A DNA stretch of 64,000 nucleotides from Papaver somniferum (GCF_003573695.1 NC_039367.1:155445085-155509084); one strand, 5' to 3'. Positions 11,640-23,048 are shown, counted from the first letter of the stretch. Program-made: numbers and translations. Notes: generated from the sequence alone by a model not told the origin.

Positions 11640-12417
11640 TCATGACATATGTAACTAGTCGAAATTCAAACCAGAAGCACAAAGAGAAAGCACAAAAACA
11701 CAAAGAAACACACCAATTATCGAATTCATTTTTCATTTTCCCGATTCATTCTTATGTATTTTTTGGATTTTTTTTATATCAGAATGTCGATAACAATGTC
11801 CTAAATTTATTAATATTTTCTTTTGGTTTTTTTTCGTATCAAAAGTTCATAATTAAACCCTGAGTTCGTATTAGCACAAAGAGAAACACACATGCTTCTC
11901 AATCCGTATGAGCATCCAATATACAATCTCAACCGTCAAGATCTTTTCTCAATCCGTATGAGTGGATCAAACGAAACGTGGTCCGTCGGATTCACTCTTC
12001 TTTTTTTTTCTCTCTCGAAGCGTTTGTTATCTGTTTCTCTCCTGTCCTCTCCTCTCCTCCACAGATATCGCCACTGTAATATTTTTGTTGAGAGAAAAAA
12101 AAAATAGAGGGAGAAAAAGATAGAGAGAGTTTGATTCGAACAACTGATGGTGGTTGATTAGGGTTTTGGTTTAAATCTGGATTTATGTTGCAACCAAGAA
12201 GAAAAGGGGATTTTGCTGTTTTAGATGGCAGAATACAACTGAATCGAAGATAGGATGTTTACGAATTGGAAGAATAAGCAATTAATTGAACGGTAATGAA
12301 CCTGCTGTTGTTGAATAGAAGATGGGTATTTGTTAATCGAGGTTGGAGGATGAATTGAGGGCCAGGGAAGAAGAAGAAGATGCATAAATTGATGTCTGTT
12401 GAGGTCGAAATAATGCG
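11640..12417. other. non-coding stretch resembling a captured promoter or leader
   Basis: No protein is recognised. CTCAATCCGTATGAG occurs twice (near 11900 and 11950). A CT-rich segment (12000-12060) followed by an AGAG-rich one (12090-12130) looks like the 5' leader of a plant gene. It may be another captured fragment. Confidence 0.4.
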
Positions 12418-13473
12418 TTGGTGTTCTTGAGCATCAAACTTGGCTTCAAAGGTTCAGTTGTGGACACTTCCTTGTTTGTCTTGAAAACCAAACAATCAAT
12501 TACATATGTGATGGTTTATGTGGATCACATAATTATTACAGGGTCGAACTCTTCACTTGTAGCTCGACTAATTCAAGAACTGGGTGAAGAGTTTGCAATA
12601 AAAGACATGGGGGATCTACACTTCTTTCTGGGTGTTGAAGTTATAAGGAAACGTAGTGGTTTAATCCTCTCTCAGCGCAAGTATATAGCAGATCTTCTCA
12701 AACGAATTAAACTAGATGGTGTAAAACCAGTGTCCATTCCGTTGTCTTCAAGCTTGAAGTTACGGCAGACGGGCAGTGATAAATTTGCGGACTGTACCTT
12801 GTTTCGCAGCATCTCGGTGCTCTACAATATCTACATCTCATGAGGACAGATATTTTAGTAGTTGTTAATAAGGTGTGCCAGTATATGCCCAATCCTTATG
12901 TTGAACATTGGGAACAAGTGAAACGTATTCTTCGATATCTAAAGAACACAATAGATTATGGCCTCCGTATACAACCTTCTCGTGATTTTTCTTTGCATGG
13001 ATACTCAGATGCTGATTGGGCCGACTTCCTAGATGATCGTAGATCCACTAGTGGTTATGGTATTTACTTTGGTGGGAATATGATCTCGTGGAGCGCAAGA
13101 AAACAGAAGACAGTCAGCAAATCTAGCACTGAGGCAGAATATCGAGGCATTTCCATTGCCACCTCTGAGCTAATTTGGATTGAGTCATTGCTTCTTGAAC
13201 TTGGAATCAATATCTCTGCAACAGTGTTGTGGTGTGATAACTTGGGCGCCACGTATCTTACAGCTAATCCAGTTTTCCATGCTAGAACGAAGCATATCGA
13301 GATAGATTACCATTTTATAAGAGAAAGGGTGGCTAGCAATCACTTGAAGGTGCAGTTCATCAGTTCACGTGATCAAATAGCTGACATTTTTACCAAGGGT
13401 CTTCCAACACCAAGAATTCAGATCTTACGTAACAAGTTGCACATTCTTAAACTCGGCACAACTTGAGGGGGAA
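12418..13473 (+). pseudogene. Copia pol fragment (end of reverse transcriptase and RNase H)
   Basis: The C-terminal part of a Ty1/Copia polyprotein. It starts inside the reverse transcriptase, where the YVDD catalytic box reads YVDH, and continues through the DMGDLHFFLG segment. A one-base frameshift near 12810 changes frame in the GALQYL region. The second frame (to 13466) runs through RNase H, with the DADWA, STEAEYR and TKHIEIDYHFIRE motifs. A purine tract, GAGGGGGAA, follows the stop. The 5' two thirds of the element and its 5' LTR are absent. It lies within the CACTA-like block. Confidence 0.9.
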
Positions 13474-13696
13474 TGTTAACCATAAGAGTCTTACCGGCTC
13501 AAAACTCTCAACGGATTCAGGATGAATACCGTACGAAAAGGAAAGACTGGGTACTATCAGATAAGTCATAGGGTTTTTCAGTTAGCATTAAAATAGCATG
13601 CATTGCTTTTGAATAGGCTAAACTGTTGTAACAACTTCTCTGAGTTCTTGTATAAATAACATGTCGACTCCACAGTTTAAATGTGAAAGTTATTCA
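13474..13696 (+). repeat. 3' LTR of the Copia fragment
   Basis: Starts TGTTAACC directly after the polypurine tract and holds a TATA-like TTGTATAAATAA near 13645. The end at 13696 (TTCA) is a guess, because no partner LTR is present. Confidence 0.55.
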
Positions 13697-13935
13697 CCAA
13701 AATCCATTTTCTAACTGGTTGAATCTGGAAGAGGCAGCAGCGAGAGTTTGATGATGGGGATTTATGAGATTTCAGTAAACACTGATTCAGGGTTAATGGG
13801 TTTGAGAGATTCATGAAGTTTTTGGATAAGCTGATGGTTGAAGATTGCTGGTGATTAGAACTGGATGAATTGGTGTTGTTGTGGAGCAGTATTATTGAAC
13901 CCATGATATCGAAACAACATCTGGAGAACTAAAAT

Positions 13936-14204
13936 CATCAACAGGAATTAGTGAATTGGAGAGTTTGGAGCAAGTGTTTGTGGAATTAGATCTTGTGGAG
14001 AAGGAAATAGAGATTTTGAAGATGAAATTGGAGCTTGAGAAGAAGACCGCTGTTAGAGATGAGGATGCAACTGAATTTTGGAGGAACAAGTGTTCTGATT
14101 TGGAGACTCTAGTCCTGGCATTGGAAATTGAATACTTAACAATGAGTTACGAAGATAGCTCAATATTGAGATGTAACAGGAGGTATTCAACCAGCTACCA
14201 GTGA
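13936..14204 (+). pseudogene. coiled-coil protein fragment of unknown identity
   Basis: An open frame rich in E, K and L with heptad-like spacing (for example VEKEIEILKMKLELEKK), followed by an aromatic WRNKCSDLETL segment. I do not recognise the family. It is likely a captured exon, as it sits just upstream of several identifiable ones in the same orientation. Confidence 0.4.
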
Positions 14205-14573
14205 TGATACCTGTGAGCAATTCTTATTATATCTTCATTTTTATGATTTTTTATGTTGTTTGTTTCGATTGCTTACATGTTTAAAATTATGGTAACTAAT
14301 TGAACAAATTTCATAGTTTCATCTGTTCTTGTCGAGTTGCCATTGCTGTTTTTGTTGTTGTTAATGTTCATTTTGGTTGCTCACATGTCTGACTTGTGAT
14401 AATTGGACATAGTCCCCCAGAGGAATCATTGCATTGCATAGTCTAACTAAATAATTGATTAATGAATTATCTAGCTTGGCTTTGTGCTGTTTTGGGTCGT
14501 AAAACTGTCAGTGATACTCTTTTCCTCCATTTACTGGTGGAATTGAGGGGAGAGCAAGTTTTTCTAGGAAACA
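14205..14573. other. non-coding spacer
   Basis: T-rich, intron-like sequence with no recognised feature. It may be intronic sequence belonging to the captured fragments. Confidence 0.4.
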
Positions 14574-15225
14574 ATGGCGCCTCCAGCTAAAGTTGCTACT
14601 TTCTCCTAAAAGTATTCATTGTTTAGTTAGATTTGATGCCAATGTTGTTCTTCTTTGCTAGAAATTATTTGATGGTTGCAAAGTCTTAACATATGATTGC
14701 GAATCTAGTTTATTGTGACTTTGTTTTTAATAATATAATCATTTTAAAAATGACTCTAGGTTGCTCCCTTTGCTCCTGTCTCACTACGTAATAGTCTTTG
14801 ACGACCTAGATAGTGAATGTTGTTTATGGAATGATGGTGTTGTTTTAAGCATTCCATGTGGTTCGTGATATTCACCCTAGAAGGGTTGTTTTTGTCTATT
14901 TTAAGATTTTCAACTTTGTTATTGGTTTTAACCCTTTTAAATTTAAGTTTTCTAGCCCAATATGTTTCTGTAAAATAAGAGGTAAAATCTTGAATATAGT
15001 TGTAAATTACTGGTATGAAGAACACTATCAAACCCATTGACAGATGATGAGATATTTGTTCTGTTACAACTTCTAATTGTAGGTGTTTTTAATCTTATGC
15101 AGTAGCTACAAAGAAGGGCGACCCAAAAGCTCAGGTTGTGAAGGCTACAAAGGCAGTAAAATCTGGTGAGTCAACCTTGAAAAAGAAGATTAAGAAGATC
15201 AGGACATCAGTCCCATTCCGTACGG
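14574..15225 (+). pseudogene. captured fragment of 60S ribosomal protein L23a (uL23)
   Basis: Exon-like pieces at 14574-14592 (MAPPAK) and 15103-15225 (KKGDPKAQVVKATKAVKSG, then STLKKKIKKIRTSV) match the basic N-terminal extension of plant L23a. A 510-bp intron with an AG acceptor at 15101-15102 separates them, and a GTGAGT donor follows the second piece. The first donor has decayed. The globular rRNA-binding part of the protein is missing. Because an intron is kept, the piece was copied from genomic DNA and not from mRNA. Confidence 0.8.
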
Positions 15226-15738
15226 GTGAGTCATGCTTCCTCAAAAAGAGTTTTCTCTTTTATTCTGACTCCTGGATTCCATTTGTTTGATTAAATTGCC
15301 TCCCATGTGATGTGTCATGTTATTGAGTTTTGTAAGAAGTTTTATCACTCGTACTTAAGCTGTACATGTTTCTTAACGTGGACAGGGAACATGCGCCTTC
15401 AATCATTTTCATGGACTAAATTGACAGTATTGGATCAGCTCGTATAAAATGTGGAACTGGTAATGGTGATAGTGAATCGTATGATATCTTTCGATAAGTT
15501 GATTACGGATTTTTGAATTTGTAATTTAAGGTGGAAAATGGTTTCTGAGTCCTGTCACTGTTTGGGGTATGTATGGTAGGGGAAAAGGAGCTAGTGTTGC
15601 TCGAATTGTTCCTCATGCAGCTCTGCATTATATGGCATACGTCTGATATATTATTCAATTTTTTGTTGGTTCTCATAGTCTTCTAATTGTTGTTTGTTTT
15701 CTATGTGGTTTCACTGGAATTTTGGATGTTGTTTTCAG

Positions 15739-16004
15739 AAACACCCGATGTTAATACAGGAGATATGGATTTCTCGGTACGGTGTCAAATCCTCCATATG
15801 CATTTCTCTTAAAGTTTCCTTGATGATGGCCTAAACTTGTATTGATTTTGTTTACAGCAACTCGGCGGCATGGGTGGAATGGGAGGCATGGGAGGAATGG
15901 GAGGTATGGGTGGAATGGGCGGCATGGACATGGCCAGCTTGATGCAAGGGATGGGTGGCATGGATATGTCCGGCATGGGTGACATGGATTGCTGCGGAAT
16001 ATAG
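15739..16004 (+). pseudogene. captured 3' end of a p23-like HSP90 co-chaperone
   Basis: Two exons with good GT-AG borders (15739-15776 and 15858-16004) join in phase to read a short acidic segment, GDMDFSQLGG, then MGGMGGMGG-type Gly-Met repeats, ending with a stop at 16002-16004. This is the tail of plant p23-1-like proteins. The CS domain that binds HSP90 is absent. Confidence 0.72.
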
Positions 16005-16560
16005 TGGTGTTGATGTTGAAGTGGTCAAGGATTTTGCATTTGGTGTCACGAATAAGACTCCTGAGTTTCTTAAGATGAACCCAATCAGAAAGGTACAGTC
16101 TTGTAGTTAAGAGAGAAAACTGTAGCTTAATTTTGTGTTTTCTCCTTATGTGTGTTTGGTTGTCGTGTGCAGATTCCTGTTCGTGAAACTCGAGAAGGAC
16201 CTGTTTTTGAGAGTAATGCCATAGCACGTTTTGATGAGGCTCCACTCTTTTTTAAACACCTGAGGGATGATTGTTTTGCAAACAAGTATGCAACTTATTA
16301 GTTTATTTTCTTTTCTTTGCTCGCTTGAAGGAAGGCAACCCTCTCCTTGGTTCGTCCTTGATTGAATATGTAAGACATTTTTTTTTCTGTTTTCACTGGC
16401 TTATTCTTTCATCTCTTTTATTTATTTTTCTGTTTCCTTTTGATGATTGATATGCTATTAATTCAGTTTATTGTTTGAAATAGGGTCATGTTGAGCAATG
16501 GATTGATTTTTCGTCTTTGGAGGTTGATTCTAATTTGTCGCGCATGAATTACACAAGGCT
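16005..16560 (+). pseudogene. captured fragments of elongation factor 1B-gamma (GST-like N-terminal region)
   Basis: Begins one base after the p23 stop codon. Pieces are 16005-16092 (FGVTNKTPEFLKMNPI), 16173-16240 (REGPVFESNAIAR), 16322-16369 (LKEGNPLLGSSLIEY) and 16484-16560 (VEQWIDFSSLEVDSN), in the order of the eEF1Bgamma GST-like domain and with intron-like gaps. Segment 16240-16300 (from DEAPLFF) does not match and is of unknown origin. The rest of the protein is absent, and the last piece runs straight into a different gene. Confidence 0.85.
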
Positions 16561-16643
16561 TTCTGGCAGGTTCATTTGCTGGTGGAACCGCAGTTCTTTT
16601 CACTTGCCCACTTGATTTAGTACGAACAAAATTAGCCTATCAG
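16561..16643 (+). pseudogene. captured exon of a mitochondrial carrier (coenzyme A/adenine nucleotide type)
   Basis: Reads [20 protein letters not shown], then LAYQ, then a GT donor. The PLDLVRTK string is the signature PxD/E-x-x-K/R of mitochondrial carrier repeats, and the surrounding residues fit the plant CoA carrier group. It is joined without a gap to the eEF1Bgamma piece. Confidence 0.75.
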
Positions 16644-16737
16644 GTGATGTACTTAGCTGTGGTGGTACATTTTTCTATCTAATGCAATTCTTCACTCCAA
16701 TGGCTAGGTTTTTACTTTCTATGCAACTTTGGTGTAG

Positions 16738-16858
16738 GAACGTTTAAGGAAGGCAGTCGCAGCAAAGAAAGCCTGCACCTGCAGCGAAAAAGAAAGAAGA
16801 GTCCAGTGATGATAGCTCTGATGAGAGTGATTCCAAGGATCTTAATGTTTTAATGTAA
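16738..16858 (+). pseudogene. captured nucleolin-like acidic/basic fragment
   Basis: After an AG acceptor at 16736-16737, one frame reads PAPAAKKKEESSDDSSDESD, the alternating lysine and acidic-serine composition of the N-terminus of plant nucleolin-like and related nucleolar proteins. A stop ends it at 16858. Low-complexity sequence makes the identity less certain than for the other pieces. Confidence 0.5.
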
Positions 16859-16859
16859 A

Positions 16860-17089
16860 AATCTGATTAGGTATTTTTATTCAATTAAACATGAAGTGAG
16901 AGGGATAGTATTGAAACTTTTGTTGACATGTATTTGAAGAGAGGCTTCTGAGGTTTAAAACCTAACTTTGTTCACTGCCATTTTTTGAATGTGTGTGTTT
17001 AACACTGGCAGGTTAACTTGAGTGAATGTAAATGTGTTACACTGGCAGGTTAATGTCAAAGTGAATTACTTTCCGAAATTCGATTTCCG
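16860..17089. other. spacer between captured genes and the right subterminal region
   Basis: A short motif, ACACTGGCAGGTTAA, occurs twice (about 17004 and 17040). Nothing else is recognised. Confidence 0.4.
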
Positions 17090-17680
17090 CTATAATTTTT
17101 TTTTCGAAATAGTTTTATGCACACAACTTCTAACAAGTGTTGTAGTTACACATTACTTCAAATATTACAAGCTGTAAGGATGTTGTGTTAGAGATTATGA
17201 CTACACAACACAAAGGTTGTGACAGAAAGTTCTACAACTCTAGCAAGTGTAGTGACCGTAGTGTTCACGATACTAATAAATGTTGTCTTCCAGTTTTCGA
17301 CTATACCAGCCAGATATTGTGAAATAGTTTCTTTACAACATAACTATGTCTTGTCCAAAATAGTTCCACAGCTCACACAAGAGATGTGTAAATCTTATTC
17401 ATAATACCAGTATTTGTTGTTACATATGTTTCCACGATACCCTACTTGTGTTGTCCAAGATATTCCTACAACATAAGCAAGGGTTCTGTTAGGCTTTCAA
17501 AAAAAAAATCGAAACAGAATCACAACTTTGGGAAAATATTGTCGAATCATGAATCACATCATCCTTTACAACTCTTAGTCAAGTATTGTAGAAAAGCTTG
17601 GACTTTCTACAATACCCCATCTACACAATGCATAAAATGGAGTTGTCGTAGGTGTACTACAACGCTAATAAAGTGTCGTC
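17090..17680. repeat. right subterminal palindromic repeats of the composite element
   Basis: Dense ACAAC...GTTGT(AG)-type motifs, such as ACAACTTCTAACAAGTGTTG and ACAACACAAAGGTTGTG, mirror those at the left end. The F-box homology resumes immediately afterwards. Confidence 0.55.
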
Positions 17681-17689
17681 AATGATGAT

Positions 17690-19056
17690 TTTTCTTATTT
17701 TCCCCTCCTGCGAGAGATTTTCATCGTCGGAAACTATGAAGTTCATGGATTTTGTGGATAGAATCATCGTGATGCGTCAAATATACAAAAGTTCCATCTC
17801 AAGACGAATAAACACATGAATGCATTTACGGTTTATTTATGGATCTCTTATATAACAAGGCGTAATGTCGAAGAAATAAGTCTCGATTTGAAACTAGAAA
17901 AACCTTTTATTCTTCCCTTATCTCTTATTACATGCGAATCACTGACTAAATTGGAGTTAAGTGCATCCTGTGATATTCATATTCCTAAAAGTTTCTCTTT
18001 TCCGAAACTCAAAAGCCTTAAACTTTGTTGGATCAAATTTGCTGATGATTGCTGGAATGAACAACACTTTTCCAATTGCCTTGTCCTTGAAGAATTTTTT
18101 TTGCTAAACTGCACTTGGTTTGGTACGAAGAAATGCTCCATGCATTTTAACTCCTGTACTAAAATCTTGCAAATCGAAAATGATTCTTTCAAGGAAGATG
18201 GTTTAAGGGATTGTGATCTCAAGATTCATGCACCAAGTTTAGTATCTGTTACCTACTTGCATGGTGTGGCTAAGGATTATGACCTGTCCAACTTTATAAA
18301 ACAAGATAGAGCAGAAATCAACTTTACTAAAGATGATGGAGAGGAAAAGACAGGTCGTGGTGCAGCTGTACGTAAGTTTTTCCGAGCGCTTTCACTTGTA
18401 CAAAGTCTAACAATAAATTCTGAAACCCTAGGGATAATCTTCTTTCTTTCTGCTCTCTTTATATTTTTTATGATCTTTAGTTTACGGTCATTCAGACTCC
18501 TTAAACTGACATGCCTGTTTTTACTGCTTTGTCATGATTAGGCTGTCCTTGTTGCGGACGACTACGTAAGCGTCCTACCAACATTACATAATCTGAAAAA
18601 GTTGGGCTTTACTCTAGGACCTGCAACGGATGAACTAATATTTGCATTCCTCAAAGCAGCTCCTTATCTAAAAAAGGCTTCAATTTGAATTGGCAAGTGC
18701 ACAAAACTTGGGTTTTCATTTTTAAACCATTTAGCCTTATTATAAGTTCTTCTTTTGATGTTTGTTTACTTGTTTTTATTCCAACTCAGGCGGATTTTTG
18801 GTTTGAGGATGACGATAGAGTGTATGATGAAACTGAAGACTTCTTTCGACACCTCCGGTCAGTTCAGTTCAAGGGATTTAGCCAGGAAGGGAGGGAGTGG
18901 CGATGGGCAAAATTAATTTTGAAAAGTGCAAAATCTTTGCAGAAATTGAGTATTCCTACTACTACCTATTGCAATGCGAAAGAGAAAGAAGTAGTTATAT
19001 CGGAGTTACAAAATCTTCCAAGAGCCTCAGGGAGTTGTGTGTTTCAGTTTGTCTAA
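17690..19056 (+). pseudogene. F-box/FBD copy A, remainder (LRR-like and FBD regions)
   Basis: Continues copy A after the insertion. From about 17745 it aligns with the FMDFVDR region of the paralogs. Exon 1 runs to about 18430 and includes repeat-like segments and AKDYDLSNF. Its donor reads GGATAA where paralogs have GTATTC. Exon 2 (18542-18692) has one extra G near 18676 that shifts the frame to a stop, and its donor is GC. Exon 3 (18790-19056) encodes an FBD domain (FFRHLRSVQFKGFSQEGREW) with an intact stop. Early stops near 17810 add to the damage. This is a clear pseudogene in several independent ways. Confidence 0.85.
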
Positions 19057-19728
19057 AACTAATAATAAAGTTATAGATTCCCTAGAATCAGCAGATTTAT
19101 TTTGGTTTCTTATTTCTCATTTAGTGTAGTTATTTGTCGTTGAGCTTTGCCCTTATCATCAGTTGAAATAGAATGAAGAATTGAGTTTGTGAAACAAAAA
19201 GTTTACAGGAAACAATTGCTTCATGATAAAATATTTCAGACTGAAGATGGTTTAATATTGTGATCCATGCAAGAAAAGTGGTAGGAACATAATATTATAA
19301 ATTAGCAACAGCCAAAAAGACAAATACAAAAGAGGCTGAACCGGTTTTACTTCAGTCAGTTTGGTTCAGTATGAGTGTAGTTTGAGTATCAGCTCTCTGC
19401 ATCATAAAAGTTGATCGAGGAATGCTGATTTCCAAAGAATGATAACTACATGTTTCAAAAAATAGACTAAAACATAAAGAATGATAATTACCCATTCAGA
19501 CATAAGCTAGGGAAATAAATTTCGTTTTGCATGCGATTGTCCGGACCTACGGCAGAGGAAATGAGGTGTAGCTGATGCAAAACATGTTCTTTCCCATATT
19601 TTTAACTCTAACCCCAACCCAACACGTCACCGTTCTTTTAAGCCACGTTCCTAAAATAGCTCCATTGTGGGCACTCAATTGGCAACCGAGAGGACAGACC
19701 TAACAAGAGCAGCACCAACTGAAAAGAC
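19057..19728. other. intergenic region between copies A and B
   Basis: No gene is seen. It ends in a block (GAGCAGCACCAACTGAA) that recurs upstream of copies A and F and probably belongs to the shared promoter of the cluster. Confidence 0.5.
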
Positions 19729-19736
19729 TATAAAAG
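19729..19736 (+). promoter_or_regulatory. TATA box of F-box copy B
   Basis: TATAAAAG, preceded by the conserved GCAGCACCAACTGAA block, lies about 210 bp before ATG 19947. The same arrangement is found before copy A, which supports a real core promoter. Confidence 0.65.
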
Positions 19737-19946
19737 CACAATGGAGATAAACCCTAGACTTGCAAAATCACGGCCTTTCCGGTGTGCATAATTTAAGAAG
19801 TTCCTCGTTTTAGCTCGGATTCAGAGAAACAAATCAACATAGTCCCTAAGGTAATTCTTCCTCTAATTCTGTGTTTGTTTGGGCTTAGATTCGTAGGGTT
19901 TAAAATATTTTTTTTGGCATCAACAATTCTGTGATCAGTTAAGTTA

Positions 19947-21658
19947 ATGGATTTGAATAAACAAAAGTTACTACCTAAGGATATAGTTTTCAACCAGCAA
20001 TTGACGCGCCTAGGTTATTACCTCATTAGCTGCGTCATTGCCCCAAGCGCAAAGATAAGTTACTACCTAAGGAACAGAACAACATTGGTGAGGCAGAAGA
20101 TAGGATTAGTGAATTACCTGACTCACTCCTTCATCACATCCTCTCTTTCCTTAAAACCAAGTCTGCTTCTCAAACATCTGTGCTATCCAAAAGATGGAAT
20201 CATATTTGGACCTCCATCCCCACCCTTGAATTTGGATTCTGGGATCGGTCCAAACCTCGCCCTTCGTTACCGGAGATAGATAAATTCATGGATTTTGTGG
20301 ATAGAACTTTTCATCTTCATGACCCATCATCAATTATTCAGAAGTTTGACCTCGGCTTGAATACCAACATGAATGCATCACGGGTTATATCATGGATCGG
20401 AAGCCTAACAAAGCGTAATGTCGAAGACCTCAGTGTCGCTTTATATCAAGATGATCCTTTTCCTATTCCTTCATCGATATTTACTTGTGAATCATTGGTT
20501 AAGTTGTACCTATATATAACTCCTAATATATATTGTCCTAAAAATATCTCCTTCCAAAAGCTAAAAAGCCTTACACTTAACGGAGTTCAATTTACGGGTG
20601 ATTCCTGGAATGACCAACTCTTTGTCAATTGCCCTGTCCTTGAAGAATTGGTTCTGGAAGACTGCTCTTGGTTTGGTATAAAGAAAATCTGCATTTTAAC
20701 TCCTTTACTAAAACAATTGCAAATTGTATACTATTATTATTCCAAGGAAGATGATTTATGTGATTATTATATCCAAATTCACGCACCAAGTCTAGCATCT
20801 CTTACCTACTGGGGTATTGTAGCGAAGGATTATGACCTGTCCAGCTTTCTTGCACTAGATAAAGCAGAAGTGAACTTTCATGAACATAAATCGACTAAGG
20901 AGCCAAGGATATCTCAAGGTGAAGCTTTAAGTAAGTTTCTTCAGGCGCTTTCACATGTAAGGTCTCTATCAGTACACGTTCAAACCGGACAGGTATTCTT
21001 TAGTCTGTATATTACGTAGTTTGTGTTATATGGTCAATCAGCCTTACCGAAACTGAAATACATTTGTTGTCACTGCCTTGTTATGAATAGGTTCAATCAA
21101 TTGCATATGATTTTGTAAACAACCTACCTACATTTCATAATTTGAATGAGTTGGAGCTGCTTCATGGAGCAGCAACCACTAATAAAGAAATATTTGCATT
21201 GCTCAGAGCAGCACCTAATCTGAGGTGTCTTGTATTTGACGAGGTAAGTGTGCAAAAATTCTATTCTGTATGCCCATCTTAAATGATTAAACAACTCTTG
21301 AGATTACGATTCATAACCATTTATACCTTCTAAATTGTTATTTATGATGCTCATCTGCCTATATTATTCAATTCAGTCATCAGTTCTTTTGTCTATCGAT
21401 GAAAAAGATGAAACAGATAAAACTGAAGACTTGTTTCGACACCTCCAGTCAGTTTTATTCGTGGAATTTAGTGGGGAGGTGAGGGAGTTGAGATGGGCGG
21501 AATTAATTTTGAAGAATGCAAAATCTTTACAAACGATGACTATTGAATATGGTACTTGCCATTCTAAAGAGAAAACTCCGAAAAGCAAAGAAGTAGTTAT
21601 GTCGGAGTTGCTGAGTTTTCCAAGAGCCTCTTGGAGATGTGTGGTTAAGTTCATCTAA
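19947..21658 (+). CDS. F-box/LRR protein with FBD domain, copy B (3 exons, start unclear)
   Basis: Putative substrate-recruiting subunit of an SCF ubiquitin ligase. Exon 1 ends at 20992, exon 2 is 21091-21243 and exon 3 is 21377-21658, with GT-AG introns and all phases matching. The F-box (GEAEDRISELPDSLLHHIL) is near 20090-20200, leucine-rich repeat-like segments with CPVLEELVLEDCSWFG follow, then an FBD domain in exon 3. This is the only copy without a transposon inside. However, ATG 19947, the counterpart of the copy C start, is out of frame with the F-box: a 17-bp string occurs at 19965 and again 92 bp later, and 92 is not a multiple of three. In the F-box frame a TAG lies upstream at about 20030 and no ATG precedes the F-box. 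Translation may start elsewhere, or the gene may be recently disabled. Confidence 0.7.
19965..20073. repeat. 17-bp direct repeat bounding a 92-bp duplication/insertion at the start of copy B
   Basis: AAGTTACTACCTAAGGA occurs at 19965 and 20057. The DNA between them is absent at the same place in the paralogs. It displaces the start codon from the F-box frame. Confidence 0.8.
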
Positions 21659-22655
21659 AACTTTTGATGGAGGCATGAGATTTTTAGAATCAGCATATTC
21701 AGTTGTTTATTTTTTTACCGTTAAGAAAACTTGTAATAGAGTTATAAATTTCCTAAAATCAGAATGTTTTCTTCTGTTTCTGTTACCGTTAAACTAAGTG
21801 TTTTTATTTTTTAAGCTTGGTCCTCGGCAGTGGATTTTCCCATGAAGAACCGAGTTTTTGAGACAAAATTTGGACACAACATGATACTTTAGGTTATGAA
21901 CTGCCACCATCCCTGATCAACTGTATCTCCTATATATTGCTCTAGTTTATTTTCTTTAAAAAATTTGTTTGCATAAATGCTTTTGGTATACAACTGCAGA
22001 TCCGATGATCACAAGTAAGTATTTGTGGTAGATTCTAGTAATGGTCGTAACGTTAGTTATGTAATCTACGTTTCGGTATACGTTAGCATCAAATACATGG
22101 AAAGACAGTCAAGTTGTGACCCGAGGCATTTGAGTGTTAGAGCTACGCAGAGAATTATGTGGAAAGTGTGGTGTCGCTAAACTATGATACATACCTAGGG
22201 AGAAAGATAATGATATGAACATGAGGAAGACAAGGAAGAAGAACAATAGGTGATTACCGGCTTAAGTTCTTGTTCATTACTCTTTACCCCTAAAAGAGTG
22301 ATGATTCTTCCTTTTTTTTTCCCCAAAAATACTGATACTGAATGACAAATAAGTCTACAATAATTAGATATTTAAGTTTTAACTGATCAACATAAAAACT
22401 GATAGCTCTTTCTCCTAATTTCTTCAAGAACTTTTGCAAAATGTCATTCTTTTAGAGAGAATAATTTTTAATAGTTGGGGTGAGTTTTATACGTGCAGTC
22501 TATATAAATAAAGATCGGCTTTAAAAACTATTATTGATCCACCAGTCGTACAATTTCCTAATAGGATGTCAATTTAACTCGTCCAATCTTTTGAATCTCC
22601 ATCAGTATTAAGAGTGGCGTTCATGAAATATTACTCCCTTTATTGTCCATTTGCA
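21659..22655. other. intergenic region between copies B and C
   Basis: No gene, RNA or element is recognised. Confidence 0.5.
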
Positions 22656-22968
22656 CTATACCTTCTTTTGGTAAGGAGCCCAAGAGCTCCAAATGATTGT
22701 ATGTACACCTTCTTTTGGTAAGGAGCCAAAAAAACTTGGGTGCAGGAGATTCCTTTATGGGCAGAGCTGGGAAGCACTATCGATCTGAAAAGTTTTCGAG
22801 CCAAAAAACTTGGCCGCAGCAATACCAAACTAGGCCTTAATCACTCACACAGTTACTCGTTTTAGTTGGGATTCAAGGATTTACTCTCCAAAAATGTTTT
22901 GATATTCAACGGAATCTAAGGTAATTCTTTTTCTAATCCGTTAAGGTAATTCTTTTTCTAATCCGTTA
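22656..22968. repeat. small duplications upstream of copy C
   Basis: CCTTCTTTTGGTAAGGAGCC occurs near 22661 and 22709. AAGGTAATTCTTTTTCTAAT occurs twice in tandem near 22918 and 22944. The TATAAAAG block of copies A and B is not found here. Confidence 0.7.
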
Positions 22969-23048
22969 TTTGTTTTGACTCGGATTCAAAGGGCTTTTAG
23001 ATTTTTGTTAGGAAAATTTTACTTGAGTTAGGGTTTGTCGAAATAATC

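Larger units (their letters stand above)
5430..17685. mobile_element. composite insertion, probable non-autonomous CACTA-like element with captured genes
   Basis: This block splits the F-box exon of copy A. The two sides align to one continuous exon in copies C and F, so it is an insertion. Both ends (about 5440-6360 and 17090-17670) are full of short imperfect palindromes built on ACAAC...GTTGT, which is the look of CACTA (En/Spm) subterminal repeats. Inside are satellite arrays, a decayed Copia fragment and exon pieces of several host genes. No transposase is seen. I did not find clean CACTA-type terminal inverted repeats or a 3-bp target duplication, so the superfamily is an inference. Exact borders are uncertain by about 20 bp on each side. 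Confidence 0.55.

Noticed and set aside
15751..16245. 164-codon - strand ORF rich in His, Pro and Cys
   Set aside because: It is the reverse complement of the Gly-Met repeats of the p23-like exon and the eEF1B-gamma pieces. The composition is forced by the + strand coding sequence.
14574..16858. a single novel multi-domain gene
   Set aside because: The pieces are truncated, change frame between fragments, contain stops, and each matches a different conserved housekeeping family.
5430..17685. Helitron as the carrier of the captured genes
   Set aside because: Same-strand gene pieces would fit, but I found no hairpin plus CTRR end at the right border, and the ACAAC/GTTGT palindromes at both ends fit CACTA better. 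It is not fully excluded.
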